This document shows, one piece after another, positions 1 to 11,372 of a stretch of DNA of 64,000 nucleotides. The position numbers were made by a program, and so were the translations under genes. Positions within the stretch are counted from its first letter, which is position 1. Every line of letters starts with the position of its first letter. The stretch is from NCBI GenBank assembly GCA_002794775.1, contig NBAY01000007.1, positions 930,001-994,000 on the forward strand, written 5' to 3'. The notes under the pieces are model-generated. The model was not told where the DNA came from, ran no database searches, and worked only from the letters and a program-made list of their open reading frames with translations. Source of the DNA: Porodaedalea pini (lineage: Eukaryota; Basidiomycota; Agaricomycetes; Hymenochaetales; Hymenochaetaceae).

Positions 1-1062
1 TGGCCTCGAAGTCTTCGACCCGGTTCAGGATGTACATGATGCTGAACAGTTGGTATCGGGTGAGTTTGTTGGGAAGGGCCTCGGGAGTGCACTGCTTCTG
101 ACGCTCAGCGAGGATGTTGCGCGTGGTGAGAGTGATTTGTACCAACAAAGATCTCATACTGAACGAGTTACAGACGCGATTCCGCCTACCTTCAAGCAGT
201 CCTTCGCACTTTCTACACCATCCTCCGTCTTTTCAGAGATGTCTTTGGCTGTATCATCGTACCTGCAGCGCGCGGAACATGTTTATAGCACTGTATTTTC
301 TGAAGCGCCACTTGCCGCAGTCCCTCGTCTCATTGACGTCTTTGGTGCACACCCTTCCTCCGCAACGGAGGCTTTCCTTTCCGAGACTGCGCAGCTCGTC
401 GCGCTTGTTGAATCAGAAGAAAGCGATGTATTTGGGGCTCTCGCATTAGAAGGTCTCGCAGAACTACGTGTCGCTTACGGACGGGACAGCGAGCTCTATA
501 CGCTTGCAGCAGAGACGACACGTGCCGCTCTCGAATCCGCGCTCTCCAAGCCGTCCCTCGCTCTCGCAGTACTCACATACCCAGCAGCACCGACGCACAC
601 GCATGCGGTCCGCCAGCAGCCCCCTCAGTCGCCCTTGCCCCCGTACGCGACACCCTCGCCGCAGCTCCCCATCGGCGGCGTCTCGACATGCCACACATCC
701 ACCGATGCTTGTGGCAATGCAACGTCGTCATGCTCAGGGCATGGGTCCTGCGTCGAGGCTCATAAAGCGGGAAGGACGTGTTTTGTGTGTACGTGTGCGG
801 TAACGCGTGATGATGCGGGGCGTACTCAGGACTGGGCGGGCGATGCGTGCGAGAGGAAAGATGTCAGCGCGTAAGTGTTTTATTATGGAGTCCTCGTCTC
901 ATCTAATTATCTGGGTGCAGCTCTTTCGTCCTCATCACGGGCACCGTCATTGGCATCCTCCTTGTCATATTTGGCTCCGTATCGCTTCTTTACAGCGTGG
1001 GCGCCGAGACGCTTCCGTCAACGCTCATTGCAGGTGCTTCGGGACACGTAAAACGTGATTAG
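1..1062 (+). CDS. Vps3844-like membrane protein, 5'-partial
   Basis: Open from the left edge (frame of base 2), so the start lies outside the window. Exons are 2-870 and 921-1062, joined across a 50-nt intron (GTAAGT...GCAG); stop TAG at 1060-1062. The C-terminal third has a run of spaced cysteines (CHTSTDAC, CSGHGSC, CFVCTC, AGDACERKD). A hydrophobic segment (SFVLITGTVIGILLVIFG) and a short tail follow. This Cys-rich block plus one terminal transmembrane helix is what I know of the fungal Vps3844/DUF3844 C-terminal domain, an ER/vacuolar-sorting type I membrane protein. The part before it is helical and low in cysteine. The lumenal function is not known to me. The gene converges on peroxidase A. 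Confidence 0.8.
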
Positions 1063-1514
1063 ACTTGCATGTTCGGCATGAAATTTTCAAATCGCATAAT
1101 TTATTTTCTCAACTTCGTCTGCTGTCTGAGAGAGTATAATATAACATTCCTCTATGATAAGTATCATGTGTCCCAGCAGATCCGTTCGACATACCTGCAG
1201 TATTGCTGATGTGCCACTTCCATCTCATCTTAGTGCTGTACCGCCATGAGATGACGTGAACGGATAAAACCAATCTAGTTACTACAATTATGCAAGATCT
1301 GGAACAAACCAAGAAAATTATAGTCCAAGTCCGTTGAGCTCTAAGACTGATAGCTACGTAGAAAATCTGTCTATGATATGAAGCGACTTCAATCCGTTGA
1401 TGATCAGGCACAGTGTAACCACGGATAACGATAAGAATAATGATAACAATGAAGATAAGTGTCCTTGAGCCCAAAATGTAAGAGAAAGGGTGAAAAGATC
1501 AGCTTCCATGCCTG
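1063..1514. other. convergent intergenic space
   Basis: AT-rich 3' flank between two convergent genes. I see no coding potential beyond chance open frames. Confidence 0.5.
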
Positions 1515-2844
1515 TCACGGCGAGTAAGGTATAGGCGATGGCTGGCCGACTATAACGCAGCATTAGAATGACAGCGTTCATAGACGACACAGATGCACAC
1601 TCACATGTAATAGGCAGAACTGGGAACGGCGCTGGACAAGAGTGCTGCACATCGGTAAAGCACTGTCCCGCTGGATATGTAGCAGAGAACCCCCTTTCCA
1701 CCCAGAGAGGCTTGGGGTTCGGCACCGCGTCGGAGCAGTCGATGAGCTTCGACTTGTCATGTCCCGTCACTGCGAGCTTGGCCATCGCACTCTTGAATCC
1801 CTCCATCATGAGATTCTGATTGTCTGCGAGCTCATGATCAGCGAGGGTACAGCCAAATAAGAGGGAAATAGAGCGTACTGATCATTGACTGCCAGGTGCA
1901 CGCGGTCCGGCTGTCGCGTGCGAGCACAAAGTCTGACTGAAGGCGCATCTCTCCCTCGGCAAACAGCGCCGAAGAAGACTCCAACGGATTCCCGCTCCCA
2001 TTTCCTGTAAATCCCTGGCCCTTCAGAAGTACCTCCAGGAAGAACTGCGAATCAAAATCTCCGGGTGTAGAGTCCAGTGGTGCATGCTGCAGCGTGCTGT
2101 CAACATGACTCGAGCGTGCAACGGAGTGACTCGCGAGGAGGTGTACAAGCTCCTCAGCCGAGAAACCCGCATCAGCGAGGCGTCCGAGTAGCGCATCTGC
2201 GGTGTCGCCTGGTGAAGGAATCGTACCGTCGCTCGCGGGCGCCGTCGCGTTGGGCCGCCCGGCAAGGAACTCAAGGCGTGGAGCACCAGGGCAGTTGCTC
2301 AATCCAACAGCTCTGGCAAACTGTATTAGATCGCCAGCAGTGACGCTGTGGCGAGTCAGGAAGGGTTTGAGTGAATGCACCGGGTCGTCAATGCCGATAT
2401 TGGCGGGGTAGGCGAGCTCGGTGTCGCTAAAAATGATGAGCGACCCGTCTGCGCCGTCTCCTTCGAATTTTCCGGACTGCGAGTAACCAATAGCATCATG
2501 GAATGTGAGTCTTATAACCTCATGTGCTAAGAAGACAAGATCAGCATCATGTATATATACAGCAAACGCTCTCAGACTTGCCTGCGTCACCACATTCGTT
2601 CTCAAACAGGCTTTCCTGGAGATCGTCCCGAAGAGCATAAAATGCACAGCACTGAGACATAAAATAATGATCAGCAGACAAAGTAGGCTGTGCCAATTGC
2701 CTTGCAGCTTACCTCTTTGTGAACGGCGGTATATTTGCCACCCACACATGCCACAGGCTTGTAGGTCGCTGCCGATACAACCTGCAGGACGGCGACTAGC
2801 ACGACACCAACAACCGCGGTCAAGTATGACGACCCGAATAGCAT
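1515..2844 (-). CDS. secreted class II peroxidase A, manganese-peroxidase-like with altered Mn site
   Basis: Five exons on the minus strand: 2713-2844, 2582-2651, 1879-2526, 1605-1823 and 1515-1549, giving 367 residues, the usual size for the family. Residues 1-25 look like a signal peptide. Distal Arg73 and His77 lie in RLTFHDA, and proximal His201 lies in LLASHSVAR. The C-terminal motif LIDCSDAVP is present. By alignment to textbook MnP, the three Mn ligands correspond to Asp66 (normally Glu), Glu70 and Ser207 (normally Asp), so Mn oxidation is probably weak or lost. No Trp occupies the surface-radical position five residues before His201, so it is not a lignin- or versatile-type enzyme either. 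Best call: generic or atypical peroxidase of the MnP clade. Intron 2 (2527-2581) starts with GCAAGT, a GC-AG intron; the exon junction restores the expected CGDAAHEVIR spacing. A paralogue lies at 26.9 kb. Confidence 0.9.
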
Positions 2845-4303
2845 CGTTCGGCTAGCAGCTGAGGGGAACCTAGCGAACTCGGACTAAAATTCGAGCTTCA
2901 ATTTATCGGCGCGTGCCACAGGCGCGCATCATTTTCCGAGAAAGGAAATATCCCATGAATGGACTCACATCCCACGCCCCAGACCACTGGTTCACGCCGA
3001 GAATCCTCCTTTGTCGAGGCGGGGCTCTTGCGCCTTTCGGCACCGCCAAAGGAACACGGCGGAAGTCTTTGGAAGGACACACAGAGTTTAAAATAGGTGA
3101 AATAGCTTTCTTCTCCAAGGAATTATGAGTTGATTTTCACAGCAGCGGCACCGGTTGCTGCAGCGCTACTGTTCCGCTTTACACCGACTGATGCATGGAG
3201 AATACATAGAGAACTTACTTACAAGGTGGAGCCTACAGCTAATAGCTACTTTAGGTTATGAAGGAAGGAAGTGCGCTTCTTTGGCATCGTTGCGTGTTCT
3301 TATTAAAATGAAAAGATTTCAATATGAGAAGATTCCAGACAATACAAGATAAGCGACTAAGAGAGCCCTCAACTCACAGAGGTCTCCGGCGCATTGACGG
3401 ATTGAGCTTGATTTGATGCATCTTTAGCAGTTTCAGAACAAGAAGCCGTTTCGAATCCATGGGTGCCGGTGCTTGTAAGGGGTAGAAAGCCTAGAACCGA
3501 AGAGTTCCATCATAGCGGCATGCCTAGAAATTTCATTACATACTTCCCGAAGGAGACAGTGAGAGAAGGGGCTTATTAAAGTGCCATCACTTACTATCAT
3601 CATTTCATCTTTGTACTCAAAAATATACATACCTTTGAGCATCGCCGAGCTTTAATTTGGATGTGCTGTGACTCAAGACTGCATGTAGCATTGCAGTTGG
3701 CCATCTGCACTGGTTATCAGCAAGCGACGAGGGTAGAGCTCCTAGTTGATTTTGTAGAGCATCATTAATATTGAGTAGGCCGGGAGTGTTGAGACCGTGC
3801 AGCTGCTTATGTACATTTTACCCATGGTTCACAAGCGCTCAAAACGTGATCTTTCGTCTTTGGCCTATCTTTTCACTTGCTCCTTGGAAGAGAGGCATTA
3901 CTATATGTGGTTCAGTCAGTGCCGTCAAAGAATACATCTCTGAACATCCATCCTGATCGAAATGTTGTATTTAGGTCGCACAAAAGCTGAGAAAGACAGA
4001 CGGCGGTGATCCAGATGTTTGACACTTCATCTCTATTTCGTCACGCATTCTGATTCCAGTTGGCCCTCCATGTCATAGCAGACCGTTGAAGCATAATCAA
4101 GGATCAAACATTGTCAAGATGTTAGCAAGGTTCGATCTGGACATAAGCAAGACAGGGCAAGAATCTGTGACGCAACCAAAAAAAAGCCAATAAATATTAG
4201 AAAGCGGGTGGGACACACGGCGAAGCTCACCTAGGAATACACTACATGTAGACAAGTAAACGGGCACAATAGGCGCAAATCTCATAATGGTGAAGCTGAT
4301 CGA
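2845..4303. other. intergenic, no gene recognised
   Basis: Apart from the peroxidase A promoter at its left end, only short scattered open frames on both strands, none with motifs or a convincing splice pattern. A 71-codon frame at 2913-3128 overlaps the promoter and is probably chance. Confidence 0.4.
2901..2928 (-). promoter_or_regulatory. candidate core promoter of peroxidase A
   Basis: On the minus strand an ATAAAT box (2901-2906) sits about 57 bp before the ATG, and TGCGCGC (2922-2928) about 78 bp before it. The latter fits the metal-response consensus TGCRCNC known from MnP promoters. The motif is short and could be chance. Confidence 0.3.
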
Positions 4304-5492
4304 TCAAGCCTTCGCCGCCAACCCAAAACGCTCTGCGCGCTTGCGCCGCCTTTCGGCCTCCTCTGGGTCGATTGCGTCAGCAGGTGGTCCCCGCTTTTGG
4401 CCAGTGACAGCAACTGCAGCGCCGGCAGCAGGCTTAGCGGTATTCGCCTTGCTGTCCAGTCCGAAGCGCATTGCACGGGCCTTCAGTTTCTCAGGATCCT
4501 GCTGACAGAATTAAATGATGATCTCGAGCTGAAGGCAAATAGCACACCTCTTCAACGGCAGCAGAAATTTTTGTCGCCGCCTTCTTCGTGCCTGTCCCAT
4601 TTGTTGCTGCGGCTGGGGAAACGGGAGTAGCAGCAGCTACCTTAGGCGCCTTCTTGGTCTGCGACGGCGAAGGCTTGGCGATGAACGGTTGTCCGAAACG
4701 CTCTGCTCGTTCACGACGTTTTTTCGTCTCCTCGTCCTCGTCGGCAGGCGGTTCAGTTGCCTCCGCTTGAGATGACTGTTGAGTAGCAGAAGGGGACGTC
4801 GAGGGCGCGGGAGGACGAGCTGAAGCAGATGCAGCGCCTTTTGAGGATGTCGCTTTAGCGGATGCCTGGCGCAATGACACAGAGGAAAATGGAGATAAAG
4901 TAAGTTTCACAGAAAAACAACGGATACGAGGCATGAGAAAGTCGCACAGTTGTGGCAGATTTCGACGCTGGCTTTGCAGTGGTCTCCGCAGACGTTTCTG
5001 TGCCGGCTGACCAGTCAAACCTACAGGGCAAAGTGAGCAAACAAAATCGACACTGATTGAAACGAGCGTACGGCTCTGGAGGCGCAAGCTGTGGTTCGTA
5101 AACAGCCGATTAGTAAACCATTTCAATAGATGGTCTGTGAGTATGACGCACAATATTTGACTCTTTCTTCGTCTCCGTTGCAACTCTTTGCTTCTCCGCG
5201 TCTTCCTTATCCACAGGGAGACTCGCCGCGGCAGCCGGTCTAGGCGTGCTCGTACCTGACTGTCTCAAGCTTCCACCCTGGCTTTCCTCGAAGACAGAGC
5301 GTGCAGCACGATTGGCAATAATGAGTTTAATGAGGTCGGGCTTGTTCGCCTTCGCCGGAACATGTACTTGAGCACGCGAAAGAAGCTCCTTCAAGTCGGC
5401 GACCTTGAGTGCTTTCCTGCAATAGTCTGAGCCACAAACAGTCAAGATTCAGGAAGGAAAGCCTACAGTTTTGACCCCAAATCTGACTCCAT
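4304..5492 (-). CDS. THO1: Tho1/SARNP/MOS11-like SAP-domain mRNP protein
   Basis: Six exons: 5467-5492, 5152-5416, 5072-5088, 4948-5020, 4548-4865 and 4304-4501. They give 298 residues, longer than yeast Tho1 because of Ala/Pro/Ser-rich linkers. An N-terminal SAP motif (residues about 9-43; LKVADLKELLSRA followed by KANKPDLIKLI) is a DNA/RNA-binding helix-turn-helix. The C-terminal part repeats the Tho1/MOS11 element three times: ERAERFGQPF, KARAMRFGL and KRAERFGLAA. In the family this protein binds nascent mRNA and the helicase Sub2/UAP56 in the TREX pathway in the nucleus. Exon 3 is only 17 nt; it is kept because the frames join exactly (APPEP-FDWSAG). The start MESDLGSK is chosen because the SAP motif follows directly. 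The same frame stays open another 489 nt upstream, but its composition looks like leader. Confidence 0.85.
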
Positions 5493-7467
5493 GACCAGAA
5501 ATTTGATGCTGAATAGAGGTGAAGGAGAAGCTGGCAGACGCAAGACAAAAGCGTGGTTCGTCGCCGAGTGAGCATCGCGTTGTTTGTTCCTATTTGTTGA
5601 CAATTTGGACATCACGTGCTTGTCGTTTACCTCATCCGCATCCGCAAGCTCAAACTGTGCAGATATTGCAGAGCCTGTCAAGAATGTGGAAGATACAAGA
5701 CTAGCATGAGTTTGGTTCGTTAGAAGACCTAGTGAGTTCTCTTTTTCATTTTTCACAACGTATTGAAAGCCCCCAGCTTTAGGGAAGTCTCTATGGCAAG
5801 CACACCTATGCAGAACCTCAAGGATTTCCGAGAAAATAGAAGTCCGCGTGAAACGCACGGCCAGGGATATAGCCATCAATACAATGAACTCGTTGACTTG
5901 ATTGTTCGCTTTGTCGTCAATCTCAGGTTTTTCGCCAGTACGTTTTGAGGCGTCATTGGACTGGACGAAACTAAGACGCACTGAAGGTCTCTTTGCACGA
6001 TTGAAAGTACAGTATGTACACTGCTAACCTTGCTAGGCTCGCAGGACATTATATGCTGGTGTCGGAAGTCGATGCTGTCACAAATACGTTGCCTGAGTCG
6101 AGTCGATGGAAGAACAAGACGACTTCAGTGGAGCTTGTGGTATTTTCTGTCGGTGCCTCTGGTCTCCATAAATATATGGAAACGGCCAGCTTTACCGGAG
6201 GCACTCTTGTTGGGAAATATTAAAACCGGAAACTCTCGAGCATTCATGCTCAATAAGTAATCGGAACCTCTTCTAGTCTATTTCCGAGGTCGTGTCCGGC
6301 TGGCGCCGTTGTTTATCAACTCCTCCACTTCTACGCCAATACAATTTCCCCTGAGTCCTCGAAGCACTGGAGTCTATTGTTGGACACTACATCGTGAAGC
6401 CTCACCTTATCCTCGTTGCACACCGCGCCATGCGACTAAGAGGCGAATCTGCCTCGCGTCCTGCCCCGAGGTACGTAGAAAGAGCGGGTCCAAATGTCAG
6501 ATTCCCATCCGGCGACCTGAGCAGCCCGTATGAACTCTATGATCAAGAGTTCCCTTTCATTGCGGCGTCGACCTCCGAGATAGGAGTTTCTAATAGGCCG
6601 ATAAGAGCGCTATGCAAGTCCTTCTGATGACAGTCGATGCCCATGTGGATCGTCCCCTGCCAGTTACAGTGTTGGCAGAGCTCGTCTCCTCGCTATGCCG
6701 AGCACCATGAAGTAGCTTTGCTCATCTGTGCGAAGCTTCAAATGACTCAGTAACGCATTCCAGCGCTATGAAACCCGAATCGACCTTATCCCCTCGTCAT
6801 ACCAGCCGACTCGGACCTCCATCATGATTGGGTGAGCGAAGCTACCATTCCCGTTGGGTAGATAGCCTTTTGAAGTGTAACATCGAGCGACGATCGTGAT
6901 TATTCTCACAGTGACATAGCCGGAGGCAGAGAACAGCGAGACACGGATGTTCGCATTATGCTAATTTCAAAACCTCTTCTTTTCATCCTTTAATAATTCA
7001 ACTCTGCGCTAGTACTCAGTAGGCTAGTACAATGATATTCTCGTGCAGCTCATGTTTATGTGAGAAACCGGCTTGTGCTTGGCAGCTTCCCAACATTGTT
7101 TCTTTCCTCACAGTGAGTTGGTTTATGAAACTCACGAACACCAGCTTTCTCTGATCATTAATCCCCTCGCCTTCCCCAGCATGACCAGGATGTTACATGC
7201 GCCACGTCTGCATTTACGCGGCTTTCTGCATCTCTAGGATGATAACGATTTGTAAATGGTAAATTCAGAACGCACATACCGGCTCACAAGTCGGAGGGTG
7301 ATGAAACCAGAAATCTGTGGTGACTGCTTGGCAGGCCAGTACATATGTCTCTCTCTGAAAATTATAAAAATTGATCAATATTGACTCAGGCTTCGGATAG
7401 GATTACATGCTTAACGCCAGAAAGGTACCGTCACGAATTTCGTTTTATACGGTGACAAGGTGCCGTC
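5493..7467. other. intergenic, no gene recognised
   Basis: Leader of the Tho1-like gene followed by sequence with only short frames on either strand (for example 6014-6223 and 6394-6627 plus). I see no domain motifs. Confidence 0.4.
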
Positions 7468-8059
7468 ATGCTGATGCCATATGGCTCGCCGCAGCTCGGC
7501 CTGAGCCTCGTTCTCCCCGAACCTGAGCACGCGATTCGGACTTTGCAAATTTCATTCGATAGGAGTTATGATGTCGTGGACCGCGTCTCAAGGGTAAGCC
7601 ATGTTTACTTATCACTCATCTGCTTTTATATCGAACCGTGCGTTAACGTTTCTGATCGTTGTTATTTGTACATAGGTGCGGCGGCGGCCGTCTCCTGTGA
7701 ATCAGCTTCGAATGCGCACCTCACAGGTCACATGTACAGAAATTGTCTCATCCTCCTCATTGATATGCGGCGAGGCCGGCGCCGCAGCGTGGAGCACGTC
7801 AGAGAAAGTTAAGAAAGGTATGTTCTTGTATAGCAAAGGAAAGGCTCCACGCAGGAGACATAAGGAACTGTTGAGTATCGTGCCGCCGCCGGCGCCCAGC
7901 AAATTATACAGTAGACATAAGCGGCCTGCCGGTGCTCCGTTCGGGGAGCCGCCCTCCTTTCCCAACGCCAAGGGGTCCAGTTCACCTGAAATTAAGTATC
8001 GTGTCTTCTGCCTTAGGTATAGAGACATCGTTGAAGCAGTATCAATCGTTCGGCTGTAA
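7468..8059 (+). CDS. possible small two-exon gene, unrecognised
   Basis: ATG at 7468 opens 42 codons ending at AGG before GTAAGC. An 82-nt intron (7594-7675) ends in TACATAG, and the frame then runs 128 codons to a stop at 8059, giving 169 residues. The junction is in phase 0 on both sides. The product is basic, Ser/Pro-rich, without signal peptide, membrane segment or known motif. An antisense frame (7702-8169) is open over the same stretch, so coding status is doubtful. Confidence 0.25.
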
Positions 8060-11000
8060 GTCCACATGCAGATGACCATGCATCGGAGGGGCGTATTTTG
8101 CTCGCTTCTGTCTTGAACTGCGGTTTGCACGGATGTTCTGGCCCGCCGTGAACGCAAGGAGTTAGCCATGTGGTTGAACTACCGAGGAGCATGATTGGCC
8201 GGCTGTTCGTCTTCCATTTATTTTGCAGGCAATTGGCTGTTGTTGAATTTGCCAGTGGAGTATTTCGGGGTTGAGTATAATACATATAAATTTGAATTGG
8301 CTGCATACTGACGTTGTTTGTCCAATTAGAGCTGGCACAGCAGGCTATAGTCTAGGCATGTGTAGTCTCGAATTGCTTTTAATGCCGTGGAGATGAACGA
8401 GCACAGTAGTGTTGAGATGTTCCAAAGCGAATGCTCCTTGTGATTATGCTTGTCGCGTCTTCTGCTATATTCAGGATAGTATGTCTCGAGATGAATTAAG
8501 TATGAAAGTATTCTTGCCTCCTTGCTTTTGCTTCAGCGCGACCGAAAGCACATTCTCGCAGCGTCATGGGTTATTATCAGAAAACCTCGGAGGCTGTTAA
8601 GTATGTTGAAGAGCAGGTGTGTTATCCAGGTACCATATAGCTCCGCAGAGCAGTGCAGCGCATCAGGACGGACGCTCAAATTGGCAAGATATGTACTTCG
8701 ATTTCGGATTGCAGAATGGACTAGCCAAGAAAGGCTAAGTTAGATCGTAATCTGTTTTATCTGCAAACACAATCGCACATTGTATTCCAGCTCGCCTGGC
8801 GACCTTCCATGTAATAAACGAAGGGGGGGACTGTAATAAGCGAGAAAACAAGACAAAGGAGGAGATTGATATCGGTTGCCGCGACGTGCCTTGTTCAATA
8901 TTTTCAGTTCTTTTTCTCTCTCTCATGACATGCGTATTCTCCACGCTCGATACCGTTCTGATTTCGGACGATCCGCGTTCTTGCTGCGAATTGCCCTTTG
9001 ACCCGCGACCGACTAGTGCAGGATGGTATCTGTTAAATTACAAGATAGAGTGCAAGTACACACGATTGGCGTTGTCTGTCAGCGGGGAGCTCGGCCATCG
9101 CACAAGCAGCGCTAGGCAGCGTTAGGGAGACATTAATTTGCCCTGAGGCACGATGTCTGCAATTTTGAAGTTTCTGTTGAAGATGACCCGAGTCTCGATT
9201 TGATGGCGACGACGATAAGTAACAGCTTCCGCAGTCACGCACGTGCAAGGGCAGCAAACAATGTGGACATATAATCGAAAAAGGAAAGCTTCCGCCTAGT
9301 TGCATTTTGCCTCCGCTCGCCATGCACCTTGTAAGTTGTAGGCGTGTATGTGTTCATGGATAAAAAAGTGCATGCTGATCTCCGAGTCCGGGTGACCTCA
9401 AGCCGTTTCCAGAATTTAGACTTGCGCCTCGGCCGGCCCGCGGCCGGCTCGTGACGTGTGACAGCGACAGATCAAATTAGGGATGAATTAATATTAACTT
9501 CCTCGGGGTTTATCCGAGAGATAAAGTTGTAATGAACTGTATTAAGTGTGACATAAGTAACAAGAATAGATACTAAGATAGCCAGCTCTTTGGCGCGCCA
9601 ACTTGACTAGTAAGCACAAGCTGGACCTTTCCCGCCGGCCAAGGCCCCCTCTCTCCTCTTCAACTCGAACTCCTTCCATCCCCGGGTGTTGTTTCTCCTC
9701 GTCGCACTCAACATCGAGAACGGGAAGACTACGCGCTAAGACGTGACGAAGCTAGAAGGCATACTAGTACTACGCGGTCACGACTCGGAGCTTGATCAAA
9801 TCCTCGACTTGGACGTGCTCGCTCCAGAGCCGCCCCGACGTGCCCGACGTGGCTCGGTCGTTCAGCTGTTCCATACGTGCAGCGTGCGACTGGTTCATCA
9901 TTTCTTGCCGACGAGGAGCGTGAGGACTTCTGTTTGCAGAACTTATCTGGTGCGGTCCAAACCATTTCAAAATTTCCGAAAGTTCTCGTTCACCTCGCTG
10001 CGCGTCCCAGCTCGAAACTCGACCGAAACTCCACTTCACTGGCGTGGCGGGGAAATTCACTGCGAATTTCTTTTCTATTACTCCCGCCTGTGAATCAGCG
10101 AGTCCTGCTGATAGCGCAAGTGAGAAGCTCCGAGTTGGATTGGTGAGCTCACTTTAGCTTCAGTTCAGTCCAATTCTGTGCGTCGGTGCAGCAGTACGTT
10201 ACTTTACGTTACGTCTTTCCCTTCCCTTCCTTTCCCCTTTATCTTCAGCTCTTCTTTTCTTTATTATCTCTCGCGTTCTCTCGCATCCTTTTGCGCAGCT
10301 ACTCACCCCGCTCCCGACTTCTTCCAACTGATTCTTCTCCCCTCCCTCTCGCCTGAATTAGCCGCTCATCTATCCGGCGCGCAACCAATTTCGATCGTAT
10401 ATATTATCTATTTTTGCCTGCACCTGACCCAGCATTAGGTCTGACCCAAGTTTATACGAGGCTCATCTACCCAGCGTGGTGCCCCCAAGCTTGCTTCGTG
10501 TACACGGGTTTGCTCTGACTCTGCTTGACTCTGTGTTGCAGTCAGTCAATTGTGACTGTGCAAGGCGAGTCCACGTGCTCAATCAATCACTTCCGTTTAT
10601 AACTTAGTTCTATACAGATCACCTCTCTTCAATCTTTATTTCCTCCTTCGCGTATAGGCAGGGGCTCCCAGGCTACCGGAAGAGTCTTGTCCATTCTGCC
10701 ACCATCATTCAGTCGAGCAACCTTACAGAAACTTGGCGCGAACTTTTTTAGCCCGAGTCTTATCGGCCTCTTCTCTCCCCTCTTCTTCCTCCAGGCATCG
10801 TCCAATAATAACCAATCGCGAGCGGGAAGGTCCAACCACGACCCTCTCGTTTTAAACTCAAGCTTTCAGACGCGACCCCGACACGCCCGTTCCCTCCGCT
10901 TCGATTCGCCCATACCGTTAGAACCCAGCCACCAGGCACCAAGCATCAACCGGAGGCATCAGCTCTGTCAATCCACCCCATCGCCACCTCCATCTTCAGC

Positions 11001-11372
11001 AACATCGCATCGAAACCGCGAACCTCTCCAATTCACCGTTTCTGGACAATCCAGTAAGCCCTTACATCCCTATTTCGCATATCCGGAACATGCCCCTTTC
11101 CTTCTCCCCACCGTGCCATCGTGCGCCGCCCCATGCCTCGCCAATCTGAATCTGTACTATCTATTCATCAGTCACGCGCGCGCTTACAACGCCGACCCTA
11201 ACGTCAAACACCCAGATTCATATTCAATATTCATATTCAGATCTGATATTGATACTGATATACCATCGTCACAGCCCCAAGCGAATAGCGAATCCCGGAG
11301 AAGGAGTGTTAAGACACAGTGTTTTCATTCGGCAGGAGTATACATAAGAGGACGTACGTTCCACCTTCCGAG
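8060..11372. other. long non-coding stretch and leader of the Zn2Cys6 gene
   Basis: No convincing gene. A GC palindrome (GGCCGGCCCGCGGCCGGC) lies at 9431-9448. From about 10.2 kb the plus strand is pyrimidine-rich (CTT/TCC runs), as expected for a promoter and long 5' leader feeding the regulator at 11.37 kb. The long open frame at 10687-11676 lies in a different frame from the regulator and looks like leader. Confidence 0.4.

Noticed and set aside
5493..5981. In-frame upstream extension of the T​ho1-like protein (163 codons)
   Set aside because: The SAP motif normally starts near the N-terminus and the extension has no similarity or codon bias; more likely leader.
7702..8169. 155-codon minus-strand frame
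   Set aside because: Overlaps the tentative plus-strand gene; no motif; kept only as a reason to doubt that gene.
9431..9448. GC palindrome GGCCGGCCCGCGGCCGGC
   Set aside because: Too short to call an element or terminator; noted only in passing.
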